Shown: positions 1 through 13,277, counted from the first letter of the stretch. The stretch: DNA of 64,000 nucleotides from Echinarachnius parma (GCA_037951105.1 JBAMJV010001395.1:124001-188000); one strand, 5' to 3'. Numbers and translations are program-made. The notes: a model not told the origin generated them from the sequence alone.

Positions 1-381
1 AGGGTCTGAGATGCATGCATATGACTCCTGTTTGAATGACAGTACAGGGCCTGAGATGCATGCATATGACTCCTGTTTGAATGACAGTACAAGGCCTGAG
101 ATGCATGCATATGACTCCTGTTTGAATGACAGTACAGGGTCTGAGATGCATGCATATGACTCATGTTTGAATGACAGTACAGGGCCTGAGATGCATGCAT
201 ATGACTCCTGTTTGAATGACAGTACAGGGCCTGAGATGCATGCATATGACTCCTGTTTGAATGACAGTACAGGGTCTGAGATGCATGCATATGACTCCTG
301 TTTGAATGACAGTACAGGGCCTGAGATGCATGCATATGACTCCTGTTTGAATGACAGTACAGGGCCTGAGATGCATGCATA
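1..381. repeat. 45-bp satellite array, 8.5 units, cut by the window edge
   Basis: Units start at 1, 46, 91, 136, 181, 226, 271, 316 and 361 and are nearly identical. Each contains the palindrome ATGCATGCAT. The unit is a multiple of three, so long frames stay open on both strands, but they encode only the repeat and are not taken as genes. Base 6 of the unit reads T,C,C,T,C,C,T,C,C, which shows a 135-bp higher-order unit. The array probably continues to the left. Confidence 0.97.
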
Positions 382-2295
382 CATTACAGTACAGTGAAAC
401 CTCGTTATAAAATAACGTAATGTTTTAAAAACTTTCTGTACATCAGCATATTGTGGCATGATATAAACACACACCTCAGAACAACAATACACACCATTGC
501 AGAGCACTCAATATAGTATGCATTACTGAGTTGTGCCACATATAATATTAGTAATATTGAACATGCCTCTCTTACAATTCATATTCCTTTCATTCTCAAT
601 TTTATGTCTGTAACCAGACAGTCAGCCATCATGAAGACATAGCTATCCTGTAGTCTGTAGACATAGCATAGCCAGAAGACACATACATTGATAATAAACA
701 CACCAATGCAAGCCAGTGTCTCCATAAACAAACCTGAAGGGGATGGGGGATGGGGAAGTATGAAGTAGAGATGTGGGCATCTTTCACATTGATATTCACA
801 AATATGAACAAGTTCAGAAGTAGTAGTGTTATCAACTCAGCCTAGTGTACTATTAGTTCTTTTCACATTACAATATTTCCTGAAAGAACCCAAAAGAAAA
901 TGAGCGACTTTAGACCGGTTTCAGAAACACTGTATCTCTGGATGTGGAAGAGTATTAATCTGCCTTTGTGAGGCACTTTCTTGGCAATAGGGATGAATGA
1001 TGATCTGGGGTCAATCAGTGCAATGAGTTGTTTATCTCCACCAATATGTCATCAGTTGCACTCTGTCTACAATCATTTTCACTTTCTTTTCTGTTCTGTT
1101 CACTTCAATGCCAGGAGTCAGATAGTTGGATCAGGAGTGATCAACTAGCACGATATTTGGGCAAGAGATAACAACAATAAAAGAACTACAGACTACATTT
1201 ATCTGATTTCTTTTTTACATGTCACTTCAAGAAGCCAGGCAATTGTGATAGCCTATCACCAGAGTGACAAAGTCAGAAAAAATTTGAGGATCAGAAGATC
1301 AGACTGTCTGAAACCACAAGACAAGAATATAAAATATGAACACTACATGTTCTTGTGTTTTTTGTTATTATACTGATAAGATACAGAACCTATTGAGAAT
1401 ATATTGAGGTGGGATGTGTGTTGATTTATGTTTTGTTTTCTTCTCAAAATGGATACTTTAATCTCAACATATATATATATATATATTCAACTGGCATGAC
1501 CTGTATCAAAAACATTCATTTATACATGAACTTCATAGTTAGACAAGTTTTTTGTGTTCTCTTCAAAAATGTTTTAGTTCCTGAAAAACAAATCATCCTG
1601 AAGGGTTTTAACAAACATGCCATGTAACATGCTGCAACACTATTTAGTTTGACAGTCTCTGAAACTTCAATGGAGAAATATTTGTCAGAGCTCATGGCAA
1701 GAACAAATGACTTGTATACAATTTAAAGGAAATACAGTCTACACATATTCTGGGTCAAATAAAACCCAGCATGTTGCTCAGGAAAATATGGGTTGTACGA
1801 GATCAAATCATGCTATTAAAACATCCCACCTTCCTTTTGGATGCACTATTATAGTAGTAGTGTTATACACTGTACACTTCAAGAAGCCAGACAATTGTGA
1901 TAGCCTATCAGTATCACCAGAGTGACAAAGTCAGAGAAATTTTGAGGATCAGAAGATCAGACTGTACTATTATAGTACCACGACATTACAATCCCAACCT
2001 ATAATGGCGTGTGTGGGACTACAGTTTAACCTATAGAAGACTGAACCATAATTATCTTAAACTGAGGTTTAGAAAGCATGATCTACGTACATTGGTGGTA
2101 CATACAAATACCAACATCAAATAGCTACTTTGTAATGGGTTAATGTACTCTAAATGTTTTCTAATTTACAATGAATTTGTTTTGTGTAAATATTTGAAGC
2201 TCCACAAAGATCAAAGTCCAAACATAAAAGATAAACAACCTACAGTCAAGTATATGGGACATGTGCTCATAATCACTGCTCATTTAGAAGCATTT
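382..2295. other. Non-coding stretch with a dispersed repeat pair and a TA microsatellite
   Basis: No exon is recognised. It holds a direct repeat pair, 1223-1307 and 1875-1965, which differ mainly by a 6-bp insertion (GTATCA) in the second copy, and a short (TA)n tract near 1470-1487. If kindlin extends past the left edge, this is part of kindlin intron 4. Confidence 0.6.
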
Positions 2296-2668
2296 AAAGG
2301 GATCTAGTAACTTTGTAGAAATGTGCAAAAAGTGATGAATGGTTGGTAAAATGTGTATTGTTGTGATCCGATATGTCCACTGAGTAATGTGTGAAATTTC
2401 ACGTTACATGGACATCATATGGCCGAGTGCTGAGCGAAAATGCAAAGAAATATTCGCTACCTCATTGCACTGCGTTTGTACATAATCATAACTATCCAGT
2501 GGATAATTAACTTTTTTTAACACATCAATCGTAAATATCTTTTTAACGAAAGTGAAATTTAAAAAATAAAAACTCTGTTCTATGCTTCTATTGGTAATGC
2601 AAATACAACAATGAACCACTAGAGTAAGGTAAGATTTGCGGATTTGGACAAAGTTACAAGATCCCTTT
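2296..2668. mobile_element. TIR miniature element, family B, copy 1
   Basis: The ends are inverted copies of AAAGGGATCTAGTAACTTTG. No coding capacity is visible. The same ends and interior recur at 11089-11227 (internally deleted), 12788-13169 and 54613-56434 (interrupted), so this is a MITE-like family. The superfamily cannot be told without a clear target duplication. Confidence 0.75.
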
Positions 2669-3265
2669 ACAGAAACGTTCTCCCATCATACCATGCTTTG
2701 CTAAAATCATTAATTACATCACTTCTCTGTCATCGATTCTCTGTCATCACTTCTATTGCAATGCTACTGTGTGTAATTTTGGGTGGCCCTGGCCGGTAAT
2801 TGAGTGCGCACTTCAAGCCCTTGGTTACAATCATTACATAGAGGTCGCATTGATTCACACCTCAGAAAACCTACAGGAAATGGACACCTCATCAACATTT
2901 CTTGCAATGTTCCATAATGAGCAATACAGGCATCATGTGGTAACATGATTAAGGCTATATGGATGTAAGTATGCATTCATATAAAATAGCATTATTTCGC
3001 TTTTGAATAGGGATGAACTCCAAACCACCATTTCCATTTTATTGCGCAATTGATTTAATATAGCACAGAAGCAACAAATAATAGCGTATCCTAATACAGC
3101 AAAAGTTATAGCAAGTGCTTGTTTATGCATTCTGCCCAATATCATGCATGCATCTTAGAATAAGATGCATAATGTGCATCCAAAGACAAGGGTCAGCCAA
3201 AACAGACAGATAAAGTATTTAGCCAGACGAGCAATCAGTTAAAGAGGCCTTTTGTTTCAACCACC

Positions 3266-3375
3266 ATCCACATGGGAAGATGAACATTGTTTCACAAACA
3301 ATAAACCACAGTCCACATGGGAAGATGAACATTGTTTCACAAACAATAAACCACAGTCCACATGAGAAGATGAAT
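3266..3375. repeat. 45-bp direct tandem repeat, about 2.4 units
   Basis: The motif CACATGGGAAGATGAA recurs at 45-bp spacing, with unit landmarks at 3271, 3316 and 3361. The last unit has CATGAGAAG. It is unrelated in sequence to the 45-bp array at the left edge. Confidence 0.85.
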
Positions 3376-4045
3376 ATCAAATCATGACGAGTCGATCCCA
3401 TTTCACTTTGTATATTTTGTTCAGCACGATTTCTAAATTTGGGAATATTTTCGTACACACACATGACATGCCATGGAGCAATTTGTGTGCATCGCCATTA
3501 TCGGTGTTGACACGTCCCCATCCCAAAGAGACGAACGTGGCTATAACACATGATTGCCATGCTTAGGTTGACAACATTTTCGTCCCTCCATAAGGCCTCA
3601 TGATGTAGATTAAGGCACTGTGATTATGAATGCATAGTGGAATGCATGATTTGTAGCCTGCCAAAACAATAGCCCAGCACAGCCAAACACCTAAAGCCCC
3701 TTCCACACTATGCAAAGTTGCCCATCTTACCACGGTCTTACAAGATAAGTTCCAACTACGACAACAACGATTACTCCACTATCATGTTTTTTTTTACCTA
3801 ACAAAGTTTTCTAACCCTAACTCACATCATAATCCTAAAGTGAACCTCACCCTAACCTTCACTAAAACTATAGCGAAGCCATAAACCCATGAGGTCATAT
3901 AAACCTTTGGGACAAGTATTGCAGATGCAAATGTTGTGTCACTCTCACCACAGCTCCAGATCAAATATTTGTTGGCAAGAGCTTGGCAAGGTATAACATG
4001 TCATATCAAAATGAACATAGTTGATTGTAGATGGGCCCCTTGAGG

Positions 4046-4264
4046 CCTGGTCACATATCACCGGATAGCGTAAACGGATGCCCGACAGAGAGTACAATTT
4101 TCAATCCGTTCGTCTCCATTGGATGGGTTTCTTGTCGGGCGATGTACATTGTTCTATGTATTGTGCATGAAGCAATAGACTACTTTCACCACTGGATAAT
4201 TTGATTGCGCAAATGTTCTATTCATTGGGCATCCGTTTAGGATATCTGGTGATATGTGACCAGG
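4046..4264. mobile_element. TIR miniature element, family C, copy 1
   Basis: The left end CCTGGTCACATATCACCGGA is matched by an inverted right end (GATATCTGGTGATATGTGACCAGG region). Inside, GATAGCGTAAACGGATGCCC pairs with GGGCATCCGTTTAGGATATC. A second copy lies at 19256-19502. It is non-coding. Confidence 0.8.
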
Positions 4265-4322
4265 GGGGTGTTTCACAAAGATCCGAAGTTGAACTTAACT
4301 CTAAGTTGGACTTAAAAACGGG

Positions 4323-4460
4323 CTCAGGGTGACTCAGCCCCCCAAATGCCAAAAAGAGCCCCGAAAGTCATAAAAGAGCCCCCATTAAATTGCATAGAGT
4401 GCAATGCAAAACAAATTAGAGAGCACTATTGCTGGCAGTGGCACGCTCGAAAAGTAGCCC
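4323..4460. repeat. AGCCCC-rich interspersed repeat, copy 1
   Basis: The stretch GGCTCAGGGTGACTCAGCCC, followed by AGAGCCCC blocks and AAATTGCATAGAGTGCAATGC, recurs with substitutions at 6510-6640. It looks like an old dispersed element. A frame is open through 4346-4669 but has no recognisable domain and is treated as chance. Confidence 0.55.
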
Positions 4461-4734
4461 CTGAAAAAGGATTTAAAAAAAATATTTCCCTGTATCATGG
4501 TGAGTATACATGTACATGTAGTATGGTATTGAATGTAAACATTAAAGGTACTGTTTGTATTGGTGCTACTTGGGATGGGGATGATGATGATGTATTCTCT
4601 CTATGGAGAATAGGGGGTGAATCTATGCATAGATCTCCACACGTAGGTATGAGAGGAATGTGCTACTAGGGAACTGGTAATGAGACAGCTGTCTTGGAGA
4701 TGACACCCCCCTTTCATATAGCCCTATCATAAAT

Positions 4735-5870
4735 CACCAATATAAGCTGCATCCAACTGGCAAACAAACATATCCCCAACATGATTTAATAATCATATCG
4801 CGATGTTCATGCTCCCCCCCTCCCCCCATTCAAATAGCCCCGATCATAAAAGCTGCACCCAACTTGGAAAATACATGTCCCCAACATAATTGAATAATCA
4901 TATCATATTCAATGTACAAGCCCCCCACTGCATATACTGTGCCTCCTTCCATAAATCATCAATACGAGCTGCACCCAACTGACCAAAAGACAAGCAAACA
5001 TATCCCAACATAATTTAATAATCATATCATATTCATTGTACAAGCTCCCCCTTGCATATACCCCCTTCTGACCATAAATCATCAACAGGAGCTGCATCCA
5101 ATTGGCAACAAACATATCCCAAACATAATGTAATAATCATATCCTTGTTTAATATACAAGCGACCCCCTTGCATAGCCCCTATAATCAATCAACAATGCA
5201 AACTGCACCCAACTGGCAAAAAGTATCTGCCTGAATGGCACATCACCAATGTAATGTAATAATCATGTGCTACCTTCCCACATACAATGTACACCCCTCC
5301 CCTAATTCACACAGCTTAGGCAGCCAACAAGGGTCACATAGCCCCTATCATAAATTCATAACTGAGATGGTCCCAACTGGCACTACGTATATCCCCAACA
5401 TGCACTAATCATGTCCCTCTTCAATGTGCAGATAACTTGTATAAAGCCATTCCTACACACAAATGCAACTTTGCCTGCCACCTCCCCTCACACTCCAGAC
5501 ATCTACCCCTTCCACAGAACGCTAATAGCACCTTTCATAAATAATTGATGTGAGCTGCACATTATCCTGAACATAATGCTAGTAGCATGTCCATCTTCCC
5601 ACCCACATACACCTCTCCCTACCACCCCCCCCCCCCCCCTCAATCCCCGCCCAGTCATCTAACCCCCTCTCTCTTTACAGACCCCACCATAGTTCCTGAA
5701 TGTAAGCTGCACCCAACTGGCAAAATCTATCAGCCCAGCACTATCCTGAACATAATGTAGCGTTATAATCGTGTTCCTCCACCCTTCTTTCACGCAGCCC
5801 ATGCTTATTATGAGTTATCTATAGACATTGCTAAAGATGCACCCAGCTGGCAGAAATGCATGCCTGGCCC
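4735..5870. repeat. Degenerate minisatellite, about nine units of roughly 110-150 bp
   Basis: The landmark CTGCACCCAACTGGCAAA, or a close variant, recurs near 4748, 4852, 4968, 5090, 5200, 5350, 5550, 5705 and 5830. It is each time followed by a CCCAACATAAT..AATAATCATRTC block and a C-rich stretch (AGCCCCC). Unit length drifts, so the array is old. A pure C run lies at about 5626-5639. Confidence 0.75.
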
Positions 5871-6509
5871 CTGGTAATGTTTTTATTATAATATGTTTTA
5901 TATTGTAGTGCGTAATACACAAAACAGCTCACCTTCACCAAACCAATCCAAAGAAAGGCATACTTGCTAGAGATTATCATTTAACCAATTAACTACATAG
6001 TATTTCCAATGAATTTTGATCTAAAACCTGACTAATATGTTTTAAAAATAACTTTTTTTTAATGACCTTGAAATACTACAAATTAGATTGTGCAAGAACT
6101 AGAATACAAAATTGGGATGATCTCTATTATAGCTGAAATTTTAAATATTGAAAACATAATTGCATGTTAATATTGTTATTAAAATATTACATTAGTTCAC
6201 TGAGATACACAAATTGACCTTCTCACATGTCACAACAGTTACATTTTCAGGTTCATGAATTAGTCTAAATGAGATGAAACAAAAATAGTATATCATGTTT
6301 TCAAACAAGCATGAACTTGTACGTCATCGAAAATGCGTAATTCGACTTTGGTTCCAATGCTGATTTGTCATACAAATGAGACGATATGAGGCAATCTGAA
6401 CTTCATGGCACACTGAAAGACAATTTGATCCAATTTTCCCTCTAAGAGTTCCAGGAAAATGCAATAACAAATTCTAAATGGCCAGCTCATCAGTGCAAAA
6501 AGAATACCC

Positions 6510-6640
6510 AGGGGCTCAGGGCGATTGAGCCCCTAAATGCCCAAAAGAGCCCCCGCAAATAATTTAAGAGCCCCCATAAATTTGCACCTAGTTCAATGCA
6601 AAACCAATTTTAGAGTGCTATTTTCATGCAGATGCTCATG
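6510..6640. repeat. AGCCCC-rich interspersed repeat, copy 2
   Basis: It matches 4323-4460: GGGGCTCAGGGCGATTGAGC, then AGAGCCCCC blocks and a TTTGCACCTAGTTCAATGC segment. The copies are diverged. Confidence 0.5.
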
Positions 6641-8525
6641 TGCCCATATTACACTCTTCTTGATAATGAATGTAAAATTAACTTATGTTTTTACATGCAA
6701 TGATCAACTTGGACATTTTAAGTTCCATCTCAATCTCATTTATGAATATCAAAGAGAAACGTTGATGCACTTCACAATATTGTAATCAACTAGCAGCAGA
6801 GCAATCTGAGATCAGTAAAGAATCATTCAGCATTGCATCATTCCAACTGTGCATGGCCAACGTCAAATACCCACAAACTTATACTACTCATCCTACATCA
6901 ACAAAATAGAAAACATTAAAATGTAAAATATTCAATACAATGAAAGTGCACAATCTCAAATGAAAATGTAATAAATATGCAACTTGTAAAGCTTCCAAAT
7001 ATTTATAAAGATGTATTTCATTTACCGAAATTGTATAATTTGATGCATTTAGTCCCAGCATGAATTCCATTTTGTTTTTACCTTTTCTGCAAACTTGAGC
7101 AAATCAAAAAATCAATCTTCCCATACATGTACATGTTCCTCACCCCACTACCCTCTGCCTCCCCCTGATCTTAATTACGTCTACCTTGAACTTAACATGC
7201 ATCTCAGTTGTGCAGTGAGTAGTAAGGGTTCCCTGAGCACAAATTGGCCGGCCTCATTTAACCCCTTTCACATCGTTGGTCAAACCATTAGACTTTTTCA
7301 GATATGGTACGAAAGCTGTGCATATTTTAAAATCATACGATCATTGCCCCATATTCATTATTGAGCAAATACAAAATATATATAGCAATTTCATTTGTGC
7401 AATAAGGATTGGCATTCTCTACCATGACGTGCCCGAGGCATTCTTAATCTTAATACAACTAGTGAATTAATGATACGATCAATCAATTGGTTGTATGGTT
7501 AATTTTGAATCGTTACGTTATAGAGGCCCTTAGACAGGTCCTATCATTTCATATCACACATGTCAGACCATTTCATAAAATGTCTAACTTAAAAAGTTCA
7601 TATATGAAAGGGGTATAATATGTTAAGATGTACTGCTTGATCCTTAATGGAGATTTGCAATTACATTAAATGGTTGTCCCATTAGGAATACGGCCTGTGG
7701 AGAATAGTAAACACTTCAGATCCTTTATAATTATACAATCCTTGCAGATATTTGTGAGCCAGATTTTCTCATATTGCAGTTTGAGGTTTGTCTTTTGAAT
7801 TTTAATGGATTGCATTTTCATACAAGAATTATTGACCATAAAAGGGGAAAATATAGCCAATTCTATGCTTGTCCCATCAAACGTATGAACAATTTGTATA
7901 TCAAAACTGAATGTCTAAAAGTGACACTTATAGGCTAATAAAAGAGTTGATGAACAAACTTTTAGTACGCAGTTCACCATGTCCAGAGAGCACACTCTGT
8001 ACAACGTGGATGCCCAAGAATAAGCGAAATGTGCAATACATGACTTGTGAAATGAATGCCGATGCCACATTTTTCAAACATTTTGAATGTCAGAAATGTT
8101 TACATGCAGTGACAAATAACGCAATCATATTCTTCTCAATATATGGGCATCAACCACAATGTAAGACATACTTTAATGTACAGTTTTGTACATGACATAC
8201 CAAAATCAATAATAGTACACAAAAATGTAATTCACTATAAACAAGTCTGAGCAAATGGCAGGTATCCTAGATTTATCTACGAACTACTGTAAGTCAAGGA
8301 ATAAAGAAGCTCAGTGTTAGACTTGGGGGTACCAGTGATTTAAAAATCAATGGATAATGATAGCACAAGATATGTGAATACATGCAACAAATGTTAGCTT
8401 GCCACGAACATTATTCATAAACAGACCCATGAGTGCCTCACTGCTGTGTTTACCAAGATGAATATAATGTCTCATAATTCAAATCGTTGCTCTCTCTCTC
8501 CCCTTCTATATTTCCTTCCCAGCCC

Positions 8526-8558
<33 letters not shown>

Positions 8559-9472
8559 CCTCAGCTAAATTGGGGGGGGGGGGGGGGGGTGCTCAATGGG
8601 CGCATGTGCCCCATATACATTGACTAAAATAATGACAAACAAAAAGGCAATTTTTTCTTTAAATAAAGAAATACATAGAGTGTGCCCCCAATATTTCACA
8701 TGCACCCCATGGTTCAGACCAAACTACGCTACTGTCCCCCACTATCTCATTCTTTCCCCCTCTCCCTATCTGTTTGTGTTTCTATCACCTTACCTCCATC
8801 TATCCCACTCTCACCTTTCTACCTGTTATTTCTGGCAATACTGGCATAGCGGCAAAGTCAATACCTGGTGAGAAATTGATCTAGGGCCTGGTTGTAACAC
8901 GCTCGGCGTAATTTGTTGGAAAGCCAGGTGGCTCTAATGTAGAGCTGGCTGATAGTGATACCATCATAAACATGTGTAATGATAAAAATAGTGCGCCATA
9001 AGGACAATAACCTCGCTGTGTAGTGGATATGATTACAGTGTGAGGCATATACCAGCTCGTACATCACATGACGAGAACTAATCATGTGTAAAATGTTAAA
9101 GCCGCCAATCAATTTACTAATCATGCAAGGAATTTTGAAGCCAATGATCAATTATCTAATCTAAACGCACTAACAAAGGACAATAAGTAGCGTTCATCTC
9201 TGTATGGATTTTGAGAATACATGTCGTGTACCCCTCCAATTACATAATTATGGGTGAACAACCGGCACACAGCCTTTTTGCAAAATAAGAATTAAGAATC
9301 ACAATGCCTAATATATCCACGACTTTAAATGAACCCTTTTTCCTAGTACAAAATTCAAAATTGAATTTCATGTCTTCAAAAGTCAGGGGTAATGTATAAT
9401 GTAATACAATACCACAACCTTGTTTCAAATATATTAAACAAATGTTGACAATAAGGAGTGTTCAGTTTGAAG
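6641..9472. other. Non-coding stretch with simple-sequence tracts
   Basis: No exon, RNA gene or clear transposon was recognised. It contains a (CT)n tract near 8520-8560 and, just after, a run of about 17 G at about 8573-8590. Small open frames here have no recognisable domains. Confidence 0.5.
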
Positions 9473-9700
9473 ATATGATGACACACGCGGTACCCCGGGG
9501 TACCGTTGTACCCTGGGGTACCGCGTTGTGTAGCGCCATCTTGCGTCCAACCGTACCGCAGCTATTGCGTTGTGCATGCAGTGCAGCGCACGATTGTATG
9601 CACGCTATACCCACAGTACAGCCCTAAAAATTAAATAAATAATTAAACAAAATGGCAGATTTTCGTCTGGTACCCCGGGGTACCGTTTATGTCATCATAT
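9473..9700. mobile_element. TIR miniature element with perfect GGTACCCCGGGGTACC palindromes
   Basis: The ends ATATGATGACA and TGTCATCATAT are inverted. Immediately inside each end sits the same perfect 16-bp palindrome GGTACCCCGGGGTACC, at 9489-9504 and about 9669-9684. A third imperfect copy lies near 9510-9523. It is non-coding. Confidence 0.75.
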
Positions 9701-10345
9701 ATTCAATACATAAAAGTAGTATTCAGAGAACAGTGTAGGATTCATCAAAATAGATACCCATGTATTTACATTTCCTCAATCTATACAGGATAACAAACAA
9801 TGAAGGGATAATAGATTATTAAACACAAAGAGGGATAACAACAAATATATAATGCCCTGTCAATAAATCACACACAATGCATAGGAAAACCAATAAAAAG
9901 GGAACATGTATAATATAAAAGATCCTACAAAATAAATGACTCAAAATTGCAACTAACAATGGACTTTTTGACATTGATCTGTGATGTCGCTATTATGACA
10001 AGTATATACAACTAAATTTGATGTGGGTTTTTATTGTGGTTTTCTGGCTGTTTTATTGCTTGCATTTCCTCTATTTGTGGTCACTCGGGTATGCTAAAAA
10101 TATCCCCCAGCAAATTAACATGACAAATAGATGCGTAAATACAGCTCAAAACCGGAAGTCAACAAAGCAGGGCCTTATACTAGTTGTCGGTCTTCAAAGA
10201 GCAAATGTTCCACAGAATAGATTTTCAAGAAAAGAGAGCAAATTTTGCATTTTGCAATAGAGAAATGTAAATGATTATTAACATATATACTTGAAAATTT
10301 GCAGAGAACCCTAGCACAAACTTTGTTGCCAAAATTCCATGTTCG

Positions 10346-10512
10346 GGGCCATCTACAAATAACAAAGTATGTATGCACGAGAGGGGGGAGGGTTCACGCT
10401 AATACGTACGATATGTTCAACTACATGTGTAAGAAGTGCGTACGGGGGGGGGGGGGGGGGGAGGGGGGTCAATTTCGGACCATAATTTGCGTATATACTT
10501 TGTAGATGGCCC
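10346..10512. mobile_element. Short TIR element with internal poly-G tract, copy A
   Basis: The termini are GGGCCATCTACAAA and TTTGTAGATGGCCC. A G-rich tract lies at about 10444-10468 beside TCAATTTCGGACC. The reverse complement matches copy B at 51301-51454, which has the same termini, the subterminal TATGTACGCA and the same GTCCGAAATTG next to its C run. The two copies therefore lie in opposite orientation. Confidence 0.85.
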
Positions 10513-11088
10513 ATTACTATACAATTCATTTTAGATCAAATTATTGTTTTCCTATACCTACTTAAAAGTACAAAATCACCAATCGTTTCAAGTCATAAAC
10601 CTCCAAAGACGATGAGATTTTCTTTTTAAGACATTTCTATGAACAAATTTAAGTGAACTTTCTAGAAAAATATTTATGCAAATAGGCTAGTAAACACAGT
10701 TTCCTAGTCCCATTATGGGGAGGTCTACTTTGTTTATTTGTTTGACATGATGTGGTTAAGGATGCAAGGCCACACAGGAATGTGAGTAGGTGGGTCTACC
10801 CACTGGCTGTATATCATCATTACCCTGTTTTACAACAAAGGCATGGTCTAGCACGCTTCCAGCAAGGAGGTTCTATTTGCGAACCACCAAATAAAATAGT
10901 GACTCAATGATATATTACATTACATATTCTACTACAGTACCTACAGTGAGCTCCGTAGTGAATTAAAACAGAGCATATTTACATCTTTATTCCCACCAAA
11001 ACAACAGGAAGCCTGGACATGTAATTCTGTTATAATTATTCAAAACATTAGCCATAGTGTTGAGCCATTTGCTTTATTGAATTTCCTT

Positions 11089-11227
11089 TGAGTGATCTAG
11101 TAACTGAAGAAGGATTGATAAAATGTGTATTTCTATTTCTAGATGGTAAATGAATGTCATATGACCCCACATTTTACCAACTATTCATCACTTTCTGCAC
11201 ATGCCAACAAAGTTACTAGATCCCTTA
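11089..11227. mobile_element. Family B miniature element, internally deleted copy
   Basis: It keeps both ends of the family (GATCTAGTAACT at the left; CAACAAAGTTACTAGATCCC at the right) and the subterminal TTCATCACTTTCTGCACAT. Most of the roughly 370-bp interior is missing. Confidence 0.7.
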
Positions 11228-11844
11228 AAGCTGTTATATGTGCGCTCAAGTACTTGAATTGTTCATACATGATGCAAGGCTTGAAATTGAAAGTAGAATC
11301 TGAAGTCTATAAAAAATAAGTCTATGACCAAAAAAGGTCTTGACTTCAGAGAGCAGAATGACTACCCTTCAACAACTTTCACTACATTCCGGATAGAATG
11401 ATGAAAACTATAGGTATTCACAGGTCCACGCCTCCATGTGGGATTGTGATTATGACATCACACTATCAAACCAATCATGTGTGGTTTGGGTGGGCGTTTA
11501 ATACCTTCCTGCGTACTATTCCCAATAGTAACAAACTTTATTATGAAGGATGTATCCTGCTTTTGGTATCTATGGATGTTACCCGATACATTATACTACC
11601 TAACAGAGTCGACTTCCCTTTTAAAGGGACACTTCTGTTTGCATCAATGATATTTGCTCCAGCGACATTTGCTTGTAATTATGCCATAAATCAATATTTT
11701 TACCCAGATTTAGCATTTTGTGAGAGACAATGAAAAGACAGAAGATGATGCTTTACTTCATCTGAATTCAATGAGCAATTCATCCCTTCTCTCTGCCAAA
11801 GTTTGAAAGTTTACCCAACATTTTGTAAATGGTCTATTGGTTAA

Positions 11845-12000
11845 TTGGTTTGCTAATCGGGCAACTGATATGTCACTTCAACAACAAGAGTGGAATGTAA
11901 TTCATAACATTTGAATCTCAGAAGTAAGCGAGCAAGTCAACTTTCTCATTGGGCAAGTAAAATTGGAACATTTATGATTTTACTTGCCTGAATGGTCCAG
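11845..12000. mobile_element. Family D interspersed element, partial copy 1
   Basis: It shares blocks with 20027-20318 and 39128-39318: CGGGCAACT.., a central CAACAACAAGAG, GCGAGCAAGT, and the end TTTTACTTGCCTGAATGGTCCAG. It is non-coding and diverged. Confidence 0.6.
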
Positions 12001-12787
12001 TAGAGAGAAAAGGTTAGTGAGAAAGCTTGGTTTACCCACTTTGGCCTGTACAAAATACAGTGCAGATCTTTCCATGCATATTGCATACTGCATACCACCT
12101 CCAGTGACACTCCCTGTGTCAGGTGACAGGTTCTACGGGTCATGTGACATGCTGACCTCATTGGGACAGTGTCACATTCAATTTTCTGCCCCATTGATCA
12201 CGCACAAAACAAGAACAGCCTCTCAGGAGTTTTAGGGGGGCTCAAGTATCCCCACAGTATTTTTTATTAGGAAATTCTACATAATTTATATATCAGAGGC
12301 CATGCAAATTTCAGTACTATGGAATGAAAAACAAATAAATAATTATGGGACCAATTTTGTGTATTTGTTGCATTATATCCTAGATGCCCTTTTCTCTCAT
12401 AAACTTAGTCATAACTTGTTTGCCTTGCCAGTTGTATAATACATGCCGGAGGGCAGAGGCTATAGTGTACAAATGTATGTACAGTATATACAAACAAATA
12501 CAAAATTATATTTGGGACCCCCATTTCATTTGTTGCATTAAAGATGTATCCCATGTTTCTTTATCTAATAAATTATTACTGGAAATGTATCACTATTCAA
12601 CAATTTTAATAGTTTCATTCTACCTCACATACTACATTTCAAGTGCCCTTACAAAAGTGTCCACTTGAACATTGTACACTGACTCATAGGAAAAGGGGCA
12701 ATGTGGCAATAACCTAACCAAATATTTATCTGTGCCCTTTATAATTCCCCTCAAAAAGATTATAATACAATCATGTTTCACTTTATT

Positions 12788-13169
12788 AAAGGGACTTAGT
12801 AACATTGTCCAAATCCTCAAAATAAAATTGTAATTCTAGCGGTTCCCTTATACCTTGTTGTATTCGTATTAAAAATAAAATCATGGGACAGGTTTCGGTT
12901 TTTCAAATTTCCCTTTCGTTACAAAGATATGTATGATTGAAGTATTCAGATAAGAAAAACTCCGGGCGAGTTTTTCTTCCGTGTACAAAGTGAGTGCAGT
13001 GAGTTACTGAATATCACTTTGCATTTTCGCTCATTACTTGGCCATACAATGTCCATTTGACTTGAAATTTTCACACAATACCCTGTGGACATATGAGATA
13101 ACAGCACTATACATTGCATCAACCATTCATCACTTTTTGCACATGTCAACAAAGTTACTAGATCCCTTT
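12788..13169. mobile_element. TIR miniature element, family B, copy 3
   Basis: The left end AAAGGGACTTAGTAACATTG and right end CAAAGTTACTAGATCCCTTT are inverted. The interior GTGTACAAAGTGAGTGCAGT and TTCATCACTTTTTGCACATG are shared with copies 1 and 4. This copy is complete, so it serves as the reference for the interrupted copy at 54613-56434. Confidence 0.8.
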
Positions 13170-13184
13170 AATGGGAAGATTCCT

Positions 13185-13277
13185 TTAACCCGCTCAGGAC
13201 TGTTCCTGAAAATACTTAGGCTTGTGTCTATGGAGTATACATGTTATAGCAAAAATCAATCGGTCCTGAACGGTTAA
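13185..13277. mobile_element. 93-bp palindromic miniature element flanked by TTAA
   Basis: TTAACCCGCTCAGGAC at the left is inverted to GTCCTGAACGGTTAA at the right. Both ends sit on TTAA, the target site of piggyBac- and Kolobok-type transposons (established knowledge; assignment is inference). Related copies or ends occur at 15795-15813, 16255-16355, 21688-21767, 40642-40742 and 41168-41190. Confidence 0.65.

Noticed and set aside
11..397. 128-residue open frame of 15-residue repeats (MHAYDSCLNDSTGPE)
   Set aside because: It is the in-phase translation of a 45-bp satellite; the opposite strand is open too. No start context, signal or flanking gene structure supports a protein.
11398..11733. 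111-residue open frame
   Set aside because: No domain, no splice signals, and a composition typical of translated AT-rich DNA.
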